From Bacteroidota bacterium (GTDB lineage: Bacteria; Bacteroidota; Bacteroidia; Flavobacteriales; Flavobacteriaceae), in the NCBI GenBank assembly GCA_018335575.1, contig JAGXRT010000031.1, forward strand, positions 1-34,908: a DNA stretch of 34,908 bases. The letters are read 5' to 3'. The notes beneath the pieces were generated by a model that was not told where the DNA came from, did not search any database, and saw only the letters and a list, made by a program, of their open reading frames with translations. The translations under genes were made by a program, and so were the position numbers. Shown here piece by piece: positions 15,042 to 24,057 of this stretch; the stretch's first letter is position 1, and the number at the start of each line of letters is the position of its first letter.

Positions 15042-15614
15042 ATGAAAAACATCATTAAAACAGTAACTCTAATGGCAGTACTTGCATTTATTTTGGTCTC
15101 ATTTACCGCTGTAGAAAAAAAGGAAATTAAATTAGAGAAAAGTAAAATTGCTTGGAAGGGTTATAAAGTTACCGGTTCTCATGAAGGAACCTTAACCTTT
15201 AAGTCAGGGTACTTAATTTTCAATAAAAGTAAATTATCAGGAGGGCAATTTATAGTTGATATGACATCACTGGTATGTACCGATTTAAGCGGAGAATATA
15301 AAGAGAAGTTAGAAGGTCATTTAAAATCGGATGATTTTTTTGGTGTAGAAAAATTTAATACCGCCTCATTAATTATTACAAAAGTGAAATCAACTGGAAA
15401 AAACACCTACAGTGTTGTTGCTAATTTAACCATAAAAGGGAAAACAAATCCGGTTTCTTTTGATATTTCTGTAGTAGGGAATAGAGCCAATGCGGCCCTT
15501 AAAGTTGATAGAACAAAGTATGATATACGATACGGCTCTGCAAGTTTCTTTGATAACTTACAAGACAAGGCTATCAACAACGACTTTGATCTAGTGGTTG
15601 ATTTAGAATTTTAA
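15042..15614 (+). CDS. YceI-family periplasmic protein
   Basis: The product is 190 aa with a signal peptide (MKNIIKTVTLMAVLAFILVSFTA, split near residue 22-24). It then shows the YceI lipocalin-like barrel: SKIAWKGYKVTGSHEGTL, KLSGGQFIVDMTSLVCTDL, KLEGHLKSDDFFGVEKF, NTASLIITKV and LTIKGKTNPVSFDI. Family members bind isoprenoid quinones or similar lipids. Such genes often stand beside HxlR/MarR regulators and quinone reductases, as here. It starts about 50 bp after the broken oxidoreductase and may be co-transcribed. Confidence 0.92.
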   Translation: MKNIIKTVTLMAVLAFILVSFTAVEKKEIKLEKSKIAWKGYKVTGSHEGTLTFKSGYLIFNKSKLSGGQFIVDMTSLVCTDLSGEYKEKLEGHLKSDDFFGVEKFNTASLIITKVKSTGKNTYSVVANLTIKGKTNPVSFDISVVGNRANAALKVDRTKYDIRYGSASFFDNLQDKAINNDFDLVVDLEF

Positions 15615-15623
15615 TTTTCTTTA

Positions 15624-15662
15624 TTGAAAAACAGGCTATAAAATGCATGGTCTGTGTTTCAA
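15624..15662 (+). repeat. inverted repeat after yceI-type gene
   Basis: TTGAAAAACAG and CTGTGTTTCAA pair at 10 of 11 positions around a 17-base loop. No T-run follows, so it is not a typical terminator. It may be an RNA-stabilising hairpin or a regulator site for the dioxygenase gene. Confidence 0.45.
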
Positions 15663-15698
15663 TATTTACTTAAACGTTGTTAACATACTTCGAACCAA

Positions 15699-16529
15699 AT
15701 GAAAGCCTTACATCAGTTAAATCAATTAGTTGATACGTATTCTTTGACAGACAAGATGCCGGTCTTATTTTTGGGTCATGGAAGTCCGATGAATGCTATA
15801 GAAGAAAATCAATTTACAAATGGTTTTCACCAAGTGGCTGCTACTTTACAAAAACCTAAAGCTATTATAGTTATTTCTGCGCATTGGTATACCCAAGGAA
15901 CTTTTGTAACAGCTATGCAAAAGCCTCGAACCATTCACGACTTTATAGGGTTTCCTGAAGCCTTATTTAATGTTAATTATCCAGCCAATGGCAGTCCTGG
16001 TTTAGCTATGGAAACCAAAAATATTCTTAATCCTGTTAAGGTAGAATTGGATGAGGAATGGGGATTGGATCATGGAACCTGGAGTGTTTTGAAGCATCTA
16101 TATCCAAAGGCCGATATACCGGTTATACAATTGAGCATTGATTATACTAAAGAAACTGCTTATCACTTTGAGTTAGCAAAAAAATTAAGCGCTCTAAGGG
16201 ATAAAGGTGTATTAATTATTGGTAGTGGTAATATAATTCATAACCTCAGACTTGTTGATTGGAAAAATTTTGACAAAGAAAATTATGGATTTGATTGGGC
16301 TATAGAAACCAAAGCAACTATTAATCAATTGATTTTAGATCAAAATATACAACCCTTAATTAATTTTAAAAATGCAAGTAAAGCTTTTCAATTAGCTATT
16401 CCAACACCAGATCACTACCTTCCATTAATCTATACTTTAGGATTACAACAAAAAGAGGATTCCATTCTATTATTTAACGATAAATTAGTAGGAGGTTCAT
16501 TAAGTATGACCTCTTTGAAAATAGGTTAA
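15699..16529 (+). CDS. ygiD: 4,5-DOPA extradiol dioxygenase-like protein (YgiD/LigB family)
   Basis: The product is 276 aa, the usual length. Zinc/iron ligands are suggested by His27 in FLGHGSPMNAI, His62 in VISAHWYTQG, and His125 in GLDHGTWSVL. The later IIGSGNIIHNLR and PTPDHYLPL complete the family signature. These enzymes open catechol-type rings such as DOPA; the natural substrate is unknown in most bacteria. With the HxlR regulator and quinone-reductase-like gene it parallels the B. subtilis CatR/YodB set (dioxygenase plus azoreductase) for handling catechols and quinones. This is inference from context. Confidence 0.9.
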   Translation: MKALHQLNQLVDTYSLTDKMPVLFLGHGSPMNAIEENQFTNGFHQVAATLQKPKAIIVISAHWYTQGTFVTAMQKPRTIHDFIGFPEALFNVNYPANGSPGLAMETKNILNPVKVELDEEWGLDHGTWSVLKHLYPKADIPVIQLSIDYTKETAYHFELAKKLSALRDKGVLIIGSGNIIHNLRLVDWKNFDKENYGFDWAIETKATINQLILDQNIQPLINFKNASKAFQLAIPTPDHYLPLIYTLGLQQKEDSILLFNDKLVGGSLSMTSLKIG

Positions 16530-16961
16530 AAAATTGCTGATTAAAGTTACTATCATAGTCGTTATCTTGTAAAGAAAATCAAAGCCTGCTTTTAAAAAGA
16601 AGATGAACAAATGATAGCTATAAATAAATTTTGTCAATATACCCTTATTGATAAGGTAGCAGTTGAACGATTATTCACTTAACAATTTATTATTGTTTCT
16701 TTTTATAATTGAAAATAGTTTCCAAATACTACCTTATAGTGAAAAATTTTAGTCAAAATAAGTGAATATGCTTATTATAATGGAAAATATTAGCATATGC
16801 TATATGTAAATAGCTTTTTTAGTTAGATCTAAAAGAATTCATACCAATAAAGTAAAATGTTTTGTTTACCACTTTTTTATATATAAATTATTTTTACTTT
16901 TAAATAATTAAAAAACTAATTTAAATTATTTAGTTATTTTAAGTTTAATTTATTGGTAGGT
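16530..16961. other. AT-rich intergenic region, no supported gene
   Basis: About 430 bp of very AT-rich sequence. The only frame of note is ATG 16611 to TAA 16680-16682, 23 codons (MIAINKFCQYTLIDKVAVER...), which may be a remnant of some regulator but is too short to assign. No clear terminator or consensus promoter is seen. Confidence 0.4.
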
Positions 16962-19900
16962 ATGAAGAATATTTCGCTGAAGCTCATTGTAATAGTTGTT
17001 TTAATCGCTTTACTTGGACTTTTAGGTTGGTATAATAATTGGATTTTATTCAGCAGTATAAAAGCTGTTTATGTTCCAATTGCACCTATGGCAGCCATAC
17101 TTATATTATTAACTTGTTTTGCCTTTTCAAGTAAATATATACATAAACCTAAACAGTTTTTTGCAGTTACTAATTCTATAGCCGTTACCGCAATTTTACT
17201 GGCAATTTTTAGCATAGTCGATTATTTTTATTTTCTTAATTGGGATTTTGAGAAAATAGTATTTGCCAGATTTAACCAAGAAGGTATAACCGGTGAAATT
17301 TCACCATTGGCTGCAAGTTTAATTATAATGGCCAATAGTTCTTTTTTGCTGATTAAAAACAGCACTACAGCTCGGTTTATTTTTTTAACGAAATTGTTAA
17401 TATACCTGCAACTGCTTTTCACTATTTTCTTTATACTTGCCTATGTAGAAAATTATGACGATATCTATATTAATGATATTTTTTCATTGGCAATTCCTAC
17501 AGCATTTTGTTTATTTTTATTAAGCTTGGTACAACTCCAATGGATACAGTTTAATCTCTGGCCTTTGAGCTATTTTTCATCAAAAAATCCCTCAAACAGA
17601 ATTGTTTCCTCACTTCTGCCTGTATTTTTATTGTACTTTTTAGTGTATCAATTTTACAATCATCACTTAGATTTATTAACTTCCTATCAATATGCACATT
17701 TGGTGTTTTTAGTTGTAGGCCTCATTGGATTTTATGTTATTAGTGTCTTGGTAACTAAAAACATTCAAAAAGAATTAGATGAGAGTAAATCCTTATACGA
17801 GAGTCTTTTTAATAACGCAACGGTGGGTTTATATCAGTCTACACCCAAAGGAAAAGTAATATCGGCTAATGATACTTTGGTAAAAATGCTACAATACAAT
17901 TCATTAAAAGAGTTGTTAAGCATTGATATTACCAAAGGAAGTTACAAAGATTTCGCTAAAAGAGGAGAGTTTATAGATAAAATGATTGCATTTGGTGAAG
18001 TAAAGGGTTTCGAATCAGAGTGGATAACTAAGAATGGAGACATCATCTATGTAACCGAAGGCGCAAGAGCTGTGCGCGATGAAAATGGTGAAATTATACG
18101 ATTTGATGGCGTAGTGGAAGATATTACTCAGCGAAAATTGAATGAATTAAGTTTGTTGAAAATGAGTAAAGCCATTGATAACTCCAGCGATGTTATTTTT
18201 ATGACAGATGCCAATGGTGTTTTTACCTATGTTAATCCTGAATTTACTAAATTATATGGTTATACTGCTGATGAACTGATAGGAAAACATACCCCAAGAA
18301 TTTTAAAAAGCGGTTTACAAAGTTCCGAGCTTTATAAAAAATTCTGGAATACGCTACAACATAAACAAAACATAAAAAATTACCACTTTATAAATAAAAA
18401 GAAAAATGGAGAACTCTTACATGTAGATATTTCGGTTGATCCTATTATAGACGAACTTAATACGACAGTTGGCTTTATGGGTATTCAACGCGATATTACT
18501 GAGCGGGTAAGAAATGAAAAAATTCAGCAAATTGTTGCAAATATTTCAAATGCTTCACACACAATAAGTGATTTAAAAGAGATTATAAAATTTATACAAA
18601 AAGAATTATCGAATTTGTTGAATACCAAAAATTTTTATGTAGCGCTCTACAATGAATCGGATGATACTATTGACCGTATTTTTTATGAAGACGAGAAAGA
18701 CAATATTTTAAATTTTCCTGCCGGTAAGACATTTACTGGTATGGTAATTAAGGATTCAAAATCATATCTTATAAAAGAAGCAGAAACCAGAAAACTTGCA
18801 CAGGAAAAAGCAATTGATGTAGTTGGTGTAATTTCAAAAGTATGGTTGGGGGTACCGCTTATTTTAAACGGAAAATCCAGAGGTGCTATTGTAGTACAGA
18901 GTTACGAAGATGAAAATGCATTTACAAATAATGATATTGAAGTATTGGAAAATATAGCCAATCAAATAGGAATCATTATTGAGCGCGTATTTCAGGAAAA
19001 TCAAATAAAAATTGCTAGAGATAAAGCCGAAGAAAACAACCGGTTAAAAGCCATGTTTTTAGCCAATTTAAGTCATGAAATTCGAACACCTATGAATGCT
19101 ATTCTTGGTTTTTCTGATTTATTAATAGATAAGGCAATTTCTGAGGAAAAGCAAGTGAAGTATCATGAAATAATAAACTCAAGCGGTAAACGATTAATGA
19201 ATCTTATAAATGACATTGTTGATATCTCTAAAATTGATGCCAACGAAATGCGTCTTGAAACATCAGAATTTAATTTGAATAAATTAATTGATCAGCTCGA
19301 ACATCAATTTATGATTTCGCCTAAAAACCTTAATACAACAATAAAATCACATAAGCACCTCAAAGACACCGATAGCTATGTTTGTACTGATGAAACACGT
19401 CTTTCTCAGGTGTTATCCAATTTGTTAGAAAACGCTCTAAAATTTACCCATAACGGCACTGTAGAATTTGGTTATCAGTTAGAAAAAGAAGTGCTGCATT
19501 TTTTTGTAAAAGATTCGGGTGTGGGAATCAATAAAAAAGATCAGCAGTTAATTTTTGAGCGCTTTGGACAATCAGATAATGAGATAAAAAAAGTAAAACA
19601 GGGGTCGGGTCTAGGACTCTCTATCAGTAAAGGAATAGTAGAGTTATTTGGTGGAACCATTTGGGTAGAATCAGAACCCCACAAGGGTTCAACGTTCCAT
19701 TTTACCATTCCAAGTAATGTAGTAAAACGTTCAGAAATCATTAAAGAAACTGAACAACAAACGGTTTATGTAAGAAGCAGTATTAAGAATATTTTGGTAG
19801 CCGAAGACGAAGAATCTAATTTTTATTTCATAGAGGCTGCATTAGAAGATCAAGGATTTAATTTAATCCATGTCGAAAACGGGAAATTAGCTGTTGATAC

Positions 19901-20141
19901 CTTCTATAGCAATCAAAACATTGATATTATTTTAATGGATTTTAACATGCCGGTTATGAATGGAATGGATGCAACCATCGAAATCAGAAAAACCAATCAA
20001 ACCATACCCATAATTGCCTTTACAGCCTATGCACTAATGGCAGACCGCGAAAAAGCCCTGGAAATTGGCTGTACAGATTACTTGTCGAAACCAGTGTCCA
20101 AAGTCGATTTGTTAAAAATGATTACTAAGTATTCAGGATAA
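16962..20141 (+). CDS. membrane-bound hybrid sensor histidine kinase (7-8 TM, PAS-PAS-GAF-HisKA-HATPase-REC)
   Basis: ATG 16962 (MKNISLKLIVIVV) is preferred to the TTG three codons upstream, giving 1059 aa. Residues 1-265 hold about eight hydrophobic segments, a MASE-like sensor. Two PAS domains with PAC motifs follow (SLFNNATVGLYQS; MTDANGVFTYVNPEF and GIQRDITERV), then a GAF-like domain (LNTKNFYVALYNESDDTIDR). The kinase has His705 in SHEIRTP, N-box Asn824 (NLLENALKF), DSGVGI and GSGLGLSISKG. The C-terminal receiver has phosphoacceptor Asp993 in MDFNMP, with AFTAYA and LSKPVSK. All catalytic residues are present. No separate response regulator is nearby, so phosphotransfer partners lie elsewhere. 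The signal sensed is unknown. Confidence 0.93.
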   Translation: MKNISLKLIVIVVLIALLGLLGWYNNWILFSSIKAVYVPIAPMAAILILLTCFAFSSKYIHKPKQFFAVTNSIAVTAILLAIFSIVDYFYFLNWDFEKIVFARFNQEGITGEISPLAASLIIMANSSFLLIKNSTTARFIFLTKLLIYLQLLFTIFFILAYVENYDDIYINDIFSLAIPTAFCLFLLSLVQLQWIQFNLWPLSYFSSKNPSNRIVSSLLPVFLLYFLVYQFYNHHLDLLTSYQYAHLVFLVVGLIGFYVISVLVTKNIQKELDESKSLYESLFNNATVGLYQSTPKGKVISANDTLVKMLQYNSLKELLSIDITKGSYKDFAKRGEFIDKMIAFGEVKGFESEWITKNGDIIYVTEGARAVRDENGEIIRFDGVVEDITQRKLNELSLLKMSKAIDNSSDVIFMTDANGVFTYVNPEFTKLYGYTADELIGKHTPRILKSGLQSSELYKKFWNTLQHKQNIKNYHFINKKKNGELLHVDISVDPIIDELNTTVGFMGIQRDITERVRNEKIQQIVANISNASHTISDLKEIIKFIQKELSNLLNTKNFYVALYNESDDTIDRIFYEDEKDNILNFPAGKTFTGMVIKDSKSYLIKEAETRKLAQEKAIDVVGVISKVWLGVPLILNGKSRGAIVVQSYEDENAFTNNDIEVLENIANQIGIIIERVFQENQIKIARDKAEENNRLKAMFLANLSHEIRTPMNAILGFSDLLIDKAISEEKQVKYHEIINSSGKRLMNLINDIVDISKIDANEMRLETSEFNLNKLIDQLEHQFMISPKNLNTTIKSHKHLKDTDSYVCTDETRLSQVLSNLLENALKFTHNGTVEFGYQLEKEVLHFFVKDSGVGINKKDQQLIFERFGQSDNEIKKVKQGSGLGLSISKGIVELFGGTIWVESEPHKGSTFHFTIPSNVVKRSEIIKETEQQTVYVRSSIKNILVAEDEESNFYFIEAALEDQGFNLIHVENGKLAVDTFYSNQNIDIILMDFNMPVMNGMDATIEIRKTNQTIPIIAFTAYALMADREKALEIGCTDYLSKPVSKVDLLKMITKYSG

Positions 20142-20240
20142 ATCGGTTGAAAAACTATTTAATTTTAGTCAATTAAAAAAAGACGCACATCATTTCTAAA
20201 ATTAATGATAGAAGTCAGTTTTTTTCAGCCATCAAATATG

Positions 20241-20248
20241 TAATTTTG
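20241..20248 (+). promoter_or_regulatory. -7 element for the 152-aa lipoprotein gene
   Basis: TAATTTTG fits TAnnTTTG, 24 bp before ATG 20272. The -33 region is only a T-rich stretch. Confidence 0.5.
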
Positions 20249-20271
20249 TAATCAATTTAAAATAACATTTT

Positions 20272-20730
20272 ATGAAAAAATACTTAAGCATCCTGATTAT
20301 TGGATTTATTTTAATAGCATGTCAAGATAACAAACCGTTCGATGTAAAAGTAACGGATAGTATTAACAGCTATTTAAAAAACCATTCTGCCGGTGATAAG
20401 TTTTTAACGGTAGAATCGTTTACTGTTGAAAAGGAATATACAGTTAAAGAGCGCAAAGAAAAAGTTAATGACAATACGCTTAATGCCGTTAGAAAAATGA
20501 ATGAGACTTTTCCAAGTGAAGATTTATTGGCTCATTTTGAAAAAGAATACAAGTTTCTTAGCAAGCAGTCTGATGAAAATACAATTGCCGTATACGAAGT
20601 AAAATTTAAGGTAAAAAAGGAAACTTTAAAAAATGATGAAATTCCTGCTGAATACAATGCTATGATTTTAAACGATTCAGATTTATCTGTCGTTTTTGTA
20701 TCTGTTTATAAAGAAACTAAAAACCACTAA
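20272..20730 (+). CDS. hypothetical lipoprotein, 152 aa
   Basis: A lipoprotein signal peptide MKKYLSILIIGFILIAC with lipobox Cys17 is followed by a charged, helical and strand-mixed domain. It includes DVKVTDSINSYLKNHSAGDK and a C-terminal DSDLSVVFVSVYKETKNH. No family is recognised. The regular alternation in YEVKFKVKKETLK suggests a small alpha/beta fold such as NTF2-like, which is inference. It is a single-gene unit with its own -7 element and a strong terminator (20755-20780). Confidence 0.75.
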   Translation: MKKYLSILIIGFILIACQDNKPFDVKVTDSINSYLKNHSAGDKFLTVESFTVEKEYTVKERKEKVNDNTLNAVRKMNETFPSEDLLAHFEKEYKFLSKQSDENTIAVYEVKFKVKKETLKNDEIPAEYNAMILNDSDLSVVFVSVYKETKNH

Positions 20731-20754
20731 AAGTAGTTTGTATTATTATAAAAA

Positions 20755-20780
20755 GGCTGCCTTTTGGCAGCCTTTTTTTT
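20755..20780 (+). terminator. intrinsic terminator
   Basis: GGCTGCC and GGCAGCC form a 7-bp stem with a TTTT loop and eight T after it. It ends the lipoprotein gene. Because it spans any start upstream of 20781 it also argues that the next gene begins at a later ATG. Confidence 0.9.
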
Positions 20781-20823
20781 AATGGATAGGATTTGTATAT
20801 TTAAACATCTTAAATTATTTCCT

Positions 20824-22038
20824 ATGCTATACTATCTTCTACTATCAATGGGCATAAACACCTTGTTTTTTTTAATAGCTTATTACAAACAAACCGATAA
20901 ATTAACAGATATTACGTATGCATTAACATTTATGTTGTTAGCTGTAATTGCTTTTACAAGCAATGAAGTAGTTTTCGAAAAAATAATTGCTTTATTGATG
21001 GTGCTGATGTGGGCTGTTAGATTGGGTGGATTTTTGTTTATACGGATAAATACGATGCAGAAAGATGTGCGGTTTGATGAAATGCGTTCAAATTTCTGGT
21101 CATTCTCCAAATTTTGGATGCTGCAAGGCCTCAGTGTTTTTTTAATATCAATTCCGATACTTTATTATTTAGACACGCCAGAAGTTGAAATATCAATTCT
21201 TTCAGTTATTGGCTTTATTGTTTGGTTAAATGGATTATTAATTGAAACGATTGCTGATTTTCAAAAATATACGTTTAAAAGTAGTGCCGCAAACCATCAA
21301 CAATGGATTTCTACCGGACTTTATAAGTACATAAGACATCCAAATTATTTGGGTGAATTACTAGTATGGTATGGTATTTATTTATTTACTTATTCTTCAC
21401 TTTCATTTCAAAATCAATTAATTAGCCTTATTAGTCCAGTTTTTATAACCTTATTATTGCTATTCATCAGTGGCATCCCATTGTTAGATAAGGCAGCAAA
21501 AATAAAATGGGGCACGAATAAAGCCTACCTTAACTACAGAAACAACACAGGGGCTTTAGTGCCTAAATATACTTTGCCCTTAATTTTTGCCATTCTTATA
21601 GCCCAATTAGCAGGGATAATCGGAGGGTTTTTTACTGCATCATCTATAGACTCCTGGTACCTATATATTCAAAAACCAAGTTGGAATCCTCCAGACTGGA
21701 TATTTGGTCCGGTATGGATAACGTTGTATACATTTATGGGGATAGCCTCTTTTTTAGTTTGGACTGAAAAAAAGAATAAAAAAGTAAGTTCTATCTTAAA
21801 ATTTTATGGACTCCATCTAATAATTAATTCACTTTGGTCCATAGTGTTTTTTTATTTCCACCAAATTGAGGGAGCTTTTTATGTTATTATAGTGTTATGG
21901 GCCATGATTTTATATATCACTGTCGCGTTTTACAACATCCATAAAAAGACCTTGTGGTTTATGATACCCTATTTACTTTGGGTAAGTTTTGCAGCGGTGT
22001 TAAATTATACAATATTGGTTTTAAACAGTAGTTTATGA
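20824..22038 (+). CDS. DUF1295 - TspO/MBR fusion membrane protein
   Basis: From ATG 20824 the product has 404 aa; ATG 20782 (14 codons earlier) is possible but would leave little leader after the terminator. Residues 1-250 are a DUF1295 domain (steroid 5-alpha-reductase-like/ICMT-like methyltransferase superfamily): six or so membrane helices, GGFLFIRI, and the signature GLYKYIRHPNYLGELLVWYG (166-185). Residues 252-404 are a complete TspO/MBR domain with five helices: KPSWNPPDWIFGPVWITLYT (284-303), NSLWS, and PYLLWVSFAAVLNY. TspO proteins bind porphyrins and act in photo-oxidative stress. The two domains are normally separate genes, so the fusion is notable. The stop overlaps the next ATG by 4 nt. 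Confidence 0.88.
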   Translation: MLYYLLLSMGINTLFFLIAYYKQTDKLTDITYALTFMLLAVIAFTSNEVVFEKIIALLMVLMWAVRLGGFLFIRINTMQKDVRFDEMRSNFWSFSKFWMLQGLSVFLISIPILYYLDTPEVEISILSVIGFIVWLNGLLIETIADFQKYTFKSSAANHQQWISTGLYKYIRHPNYLGELLVWYGIYLFTYSSLSFQNQLISLISPVFITLLLLFISGIPLLDKAAKIKWGTNKAYLNYRNNTGALVPKYTLPLIFAILIAQLAGIIGGFFTASSIDSWYLYIQKPSWNPPDWIFGPVWITLYTFMGIASFLVWTEKKNKKVSSILKFYGLHLIINSLWSIVFFYFHQIEGAFYVIIVLWAMILYITVAFYNIHKKTLWFMIPYLLWVSFAAVLNYTILVLNSSL

Positions 22039-23450
22039 AGATACTTTTAACAGGCGCAACAGGTTATATTGGTAAAAGATTGTTGCCCGTATTGGTAAAT
22101 AAGGGACATTTTGTTTATTGTTGTGTCCGCGATAAAAACAGGTTTCATCCTCCCGAATCATTAAAAGAACACATAGAAATTTTAGAGCTAGATTTTTTAA
22201 ATGAGTCGTCCCTTTTAAATATTCCAATCGATATAGATGCGGCATATTATCTCATGCACTCTATGGCAAGTGCACAGCATTACGATACCTTAGAGCTAAA
22301 ATCTGCTTCTAATTTTAGGCTTGCTGTAAATAAAACAGCTGCAAAACATGTTATATATTTAGGCGGAATTGTAAATGATACTGATTTATCGAAACATTTA
22401 TTTTCGAGAAAAATAGTAGAATTAGAGCTTTTTAAAGGATCGTATCAATTTACTTCGTTAAGAGCAGGAATAATTATTGGCTCCGGAAGCGCTTCTTTTG
22501 AAATTATTCGCGATTTAACTGAGAAATTACCCATCATGGTTGCGCCAAAATGGTTAAACACTAAGTGTCAGCCAATTGCTGTTAGAGATGTAATTTCATT
22601 TTTGTCAGAATGTTTAATGAATTCCAGAACGTTTGGTAAAAATTTTGACATTGGAGGCTCTACTATTTTAACGTATAAAGAAATGTTGTTGGGATATGCC
22701 AAGGTTAGGGGGTTAAAAAGAAGGATAGTTACATTACCTTTTATGACTCCAAAACTATCATCGTATTGGTTGTTTTTTATTACATCTACTTCGTATAAAT
22801 TGGCATCTGCGCTTGTTGACAGTATGAAAGTAGAAGTGGTGTGTAGAAAAAGCAACATTAATGAGTTGCTTGGAATAGAACCCCTATCGTACGAAAAAGC
22901 CTTAAAACGCACGTTTAAAAAAATTCAAGATCAGCAAGTGTTATCAAGTTGGAAAGATGCCGTGATAAGCAGTAGAAAAAATTTAAAGGTTTCAGATTTT
23001 ATTCAAGTTCCAGTACACGGTTGTTATATTGATAAAAGATCCAGAAAAATTAAAAACATACATACTACCATTGATAAAATTTGGAAAATAGGAGGTAATA
23101 CAGGCTGGTATTTTGGCGATTTTTTATGGGAAATTAGAGGTTTAATCGATAAAATGTTTGGAGGTGTAGGTTTACGCAGGGGCAGAACACATGATTTTGA
23201 GATTAATACTGGCGATGCCTTAGATTTTTGGCGAGTAATTTATGCCAGCAAAGAAGAGGGCAGGTTGTTATTATTTGCTGAAATGAAATTACCCGGCGAA
23301 GCCTGGTTAGAATTTAAAATTATAAACAATAGGCTATGGCAAACAGCAACTTTTAGACCTAAAGGTATAACAGCAAGACTCTACTGGTATTCATTATATC
23401 CCATCCATCTAATTATTTTTAATGGAATGATACGAAAACTTACTGCTTAA
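22035..23450 (+). CDS. SDR-family NAD(P)-binding protein with DUF2867 domain
   Basis: The product is 471 aa. The N-terminal Rossmann domain starts MKILLTGATGYIGKRLLPVL, with the GATGYIG dinucleotide loop, AAYYLMHSM and YLGGIV. This is an atypical NmrA-like reductase without the classical YxxxK. From about residue 300 a DUF2867 domain follows, with GNTGWYFGDFLWEIRGLIDK, GVGLRRGR, LDFWRV, LLLFAEMKLPGEAWLEF and TATFRPKG. It overlaps the DUF1295-TspO gene by 4 nt (ATGA), hence coupled. SDR-DUF2867, TspO and photolyase genes are known to cluster under light-responsive MerR regulators in other bacteria. A photo-oxidative role here is inference, since no such regulator is in the window. Confidence 0.88.
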   Translation: MKILLTGATGYIGKRLLPVLVNKGHFVYCCVRDKNRFHPPESLKEHIEILELDFLNESSLLNIPIDIDAAYYLMHSMASAQHYDTLELKSASNFRLAVNKTAAKHVIYLGGIVNDTDLSKHLFSRKIVELELFKGSYQFTSLRAGIIIGSGSASFEIIRDLTEKLPIMVAPKWLNTKCQPIAVRDVISFLSECLMNSRTFGKNFDIGGSTILTYKEMLLGYAKVRGLKRRIVTLPFMTPKLSSYWLFFITSTSYKLASALVDSMKVEVVCRKSNINELLGIEPLSYEKALKRTFKKIQDQQVLSSWKDAVISSRKNLKVSDFIQVPVHGCYIDKRSRKIKNIHTTIDKIWKIGGNTGWYFGDFLWEIRGLIDKMFGGVGLRRGRTHDFEINTGDALDFWRVIYASKEEGRLLLFAEMKLPGEAWLEFKIINNRLWQTATFRPKGITARLYWYSLYPIHLIIFNGMIRKLTA

Positions 23451-23517
23451 ATTAATAAGAGATTAAATCAATTTAATGTAAATTTTACCTAACTTTAAGT
23501 AATATTTAATCAGTTAC

Positions 23518-24006
23518 ATGGAAGTTGTACCTTTAACCAGTAAACATTATCCTGCTGTTAAAGCCATTTTTGAAGCAGGAATTGCCACCAAAAATGCCAC
23601 ATTTACTACCGAAGCACCTAACTGGAATGAATGGGATGCACAGCATCTATCCATTTGCCGTTTTGTGGTTTTAGATGCCAAAGAAGTGGTAGGTTGGGTA
23701 GCCTTAATGCCTTTTTCAAATGTTCCGGCCTATAAAGGGGTGGCCGAAATCAGTATTTATATTGCAGAATCATACAGAAATAAAGGTGTAGGTAAAAAAC
23801 TTTTGGAAACCTTAATACATGAAGCAGAATCTAATTTTATTTGGATGTTACAAGCTAAAATATTCCCTGAAAATAAAGCAAGTATTGCCCTTCACAAACA
23901 CTTCGGATTTAGAGTTGTAGGTGTTTTCGAACAAATTGGACAACTTGACAACAACTGGCGCGATGTTGTTTTAATGGAGCGCCGAAGTCAATTAGTTGGA
24001 TTATAA
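23518..24006 (+). CDS. GNAT acetyltransferase, phosphinothricin/methionine-sulfoximine type
   Basis: The product is 162 aa, the normal size of the Pat/MnaT subgroup. It shows FEAGIATKNATFTTEAPNW, the AEISIYIAESYRNKGVGKKL segment with the acetyl-CoA loop RNKGVGKK (87-94), and KIFPENKASIALHKHFGFRV with VGVFEQIG and WRDVVLMERR. Family enzymes acetylate amino-acid analogues such as methionine sulfoximine. The cellular substrate here is not known. A TAACTTTA sequence at 23490-23497 could be a weak -7 element. Confidence 0.9.
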   Translation: MEVVPLTSKHYPAVKAIFEAGIATKNATFTTEAPNWNEWDAQHLSICRFVVLDAKEVVGWVALMPFSNVPAYKGVAEISIYIAESYRNKGVGKKLLETLIHEAESNFIWMLQAKIFPENKASIALHKHFGFRVVGVFEQIGQLDNNWRDVVLMERRSQLVGL

Positions 24007-24030
24007 TTCTTAATTTTTGCCTCAAAAAAC

Positions 24031-24038
24031 TACCTTTG
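24031..24038 (+). promoter_or_regulatory. -7 element of purM
   Basis: TACCTTTG fits TAnnTTTG exactly, 19 bp before ATG 24058. No well-spaced -33 is evident. No purine riboswitch-like fold was seen in the short leader. Confidence 0.55.
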
Positions 24039-24057
24039 CAGAACCAATCCAAGAAAA

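Noticed and set aside
20764-20823. DUF1295-TspO protein starting at TTG 20764
   Set aside because: The codon is part of the terminator hairpin of the preceding gene. ATG 20824 (or 20782) is plausible.
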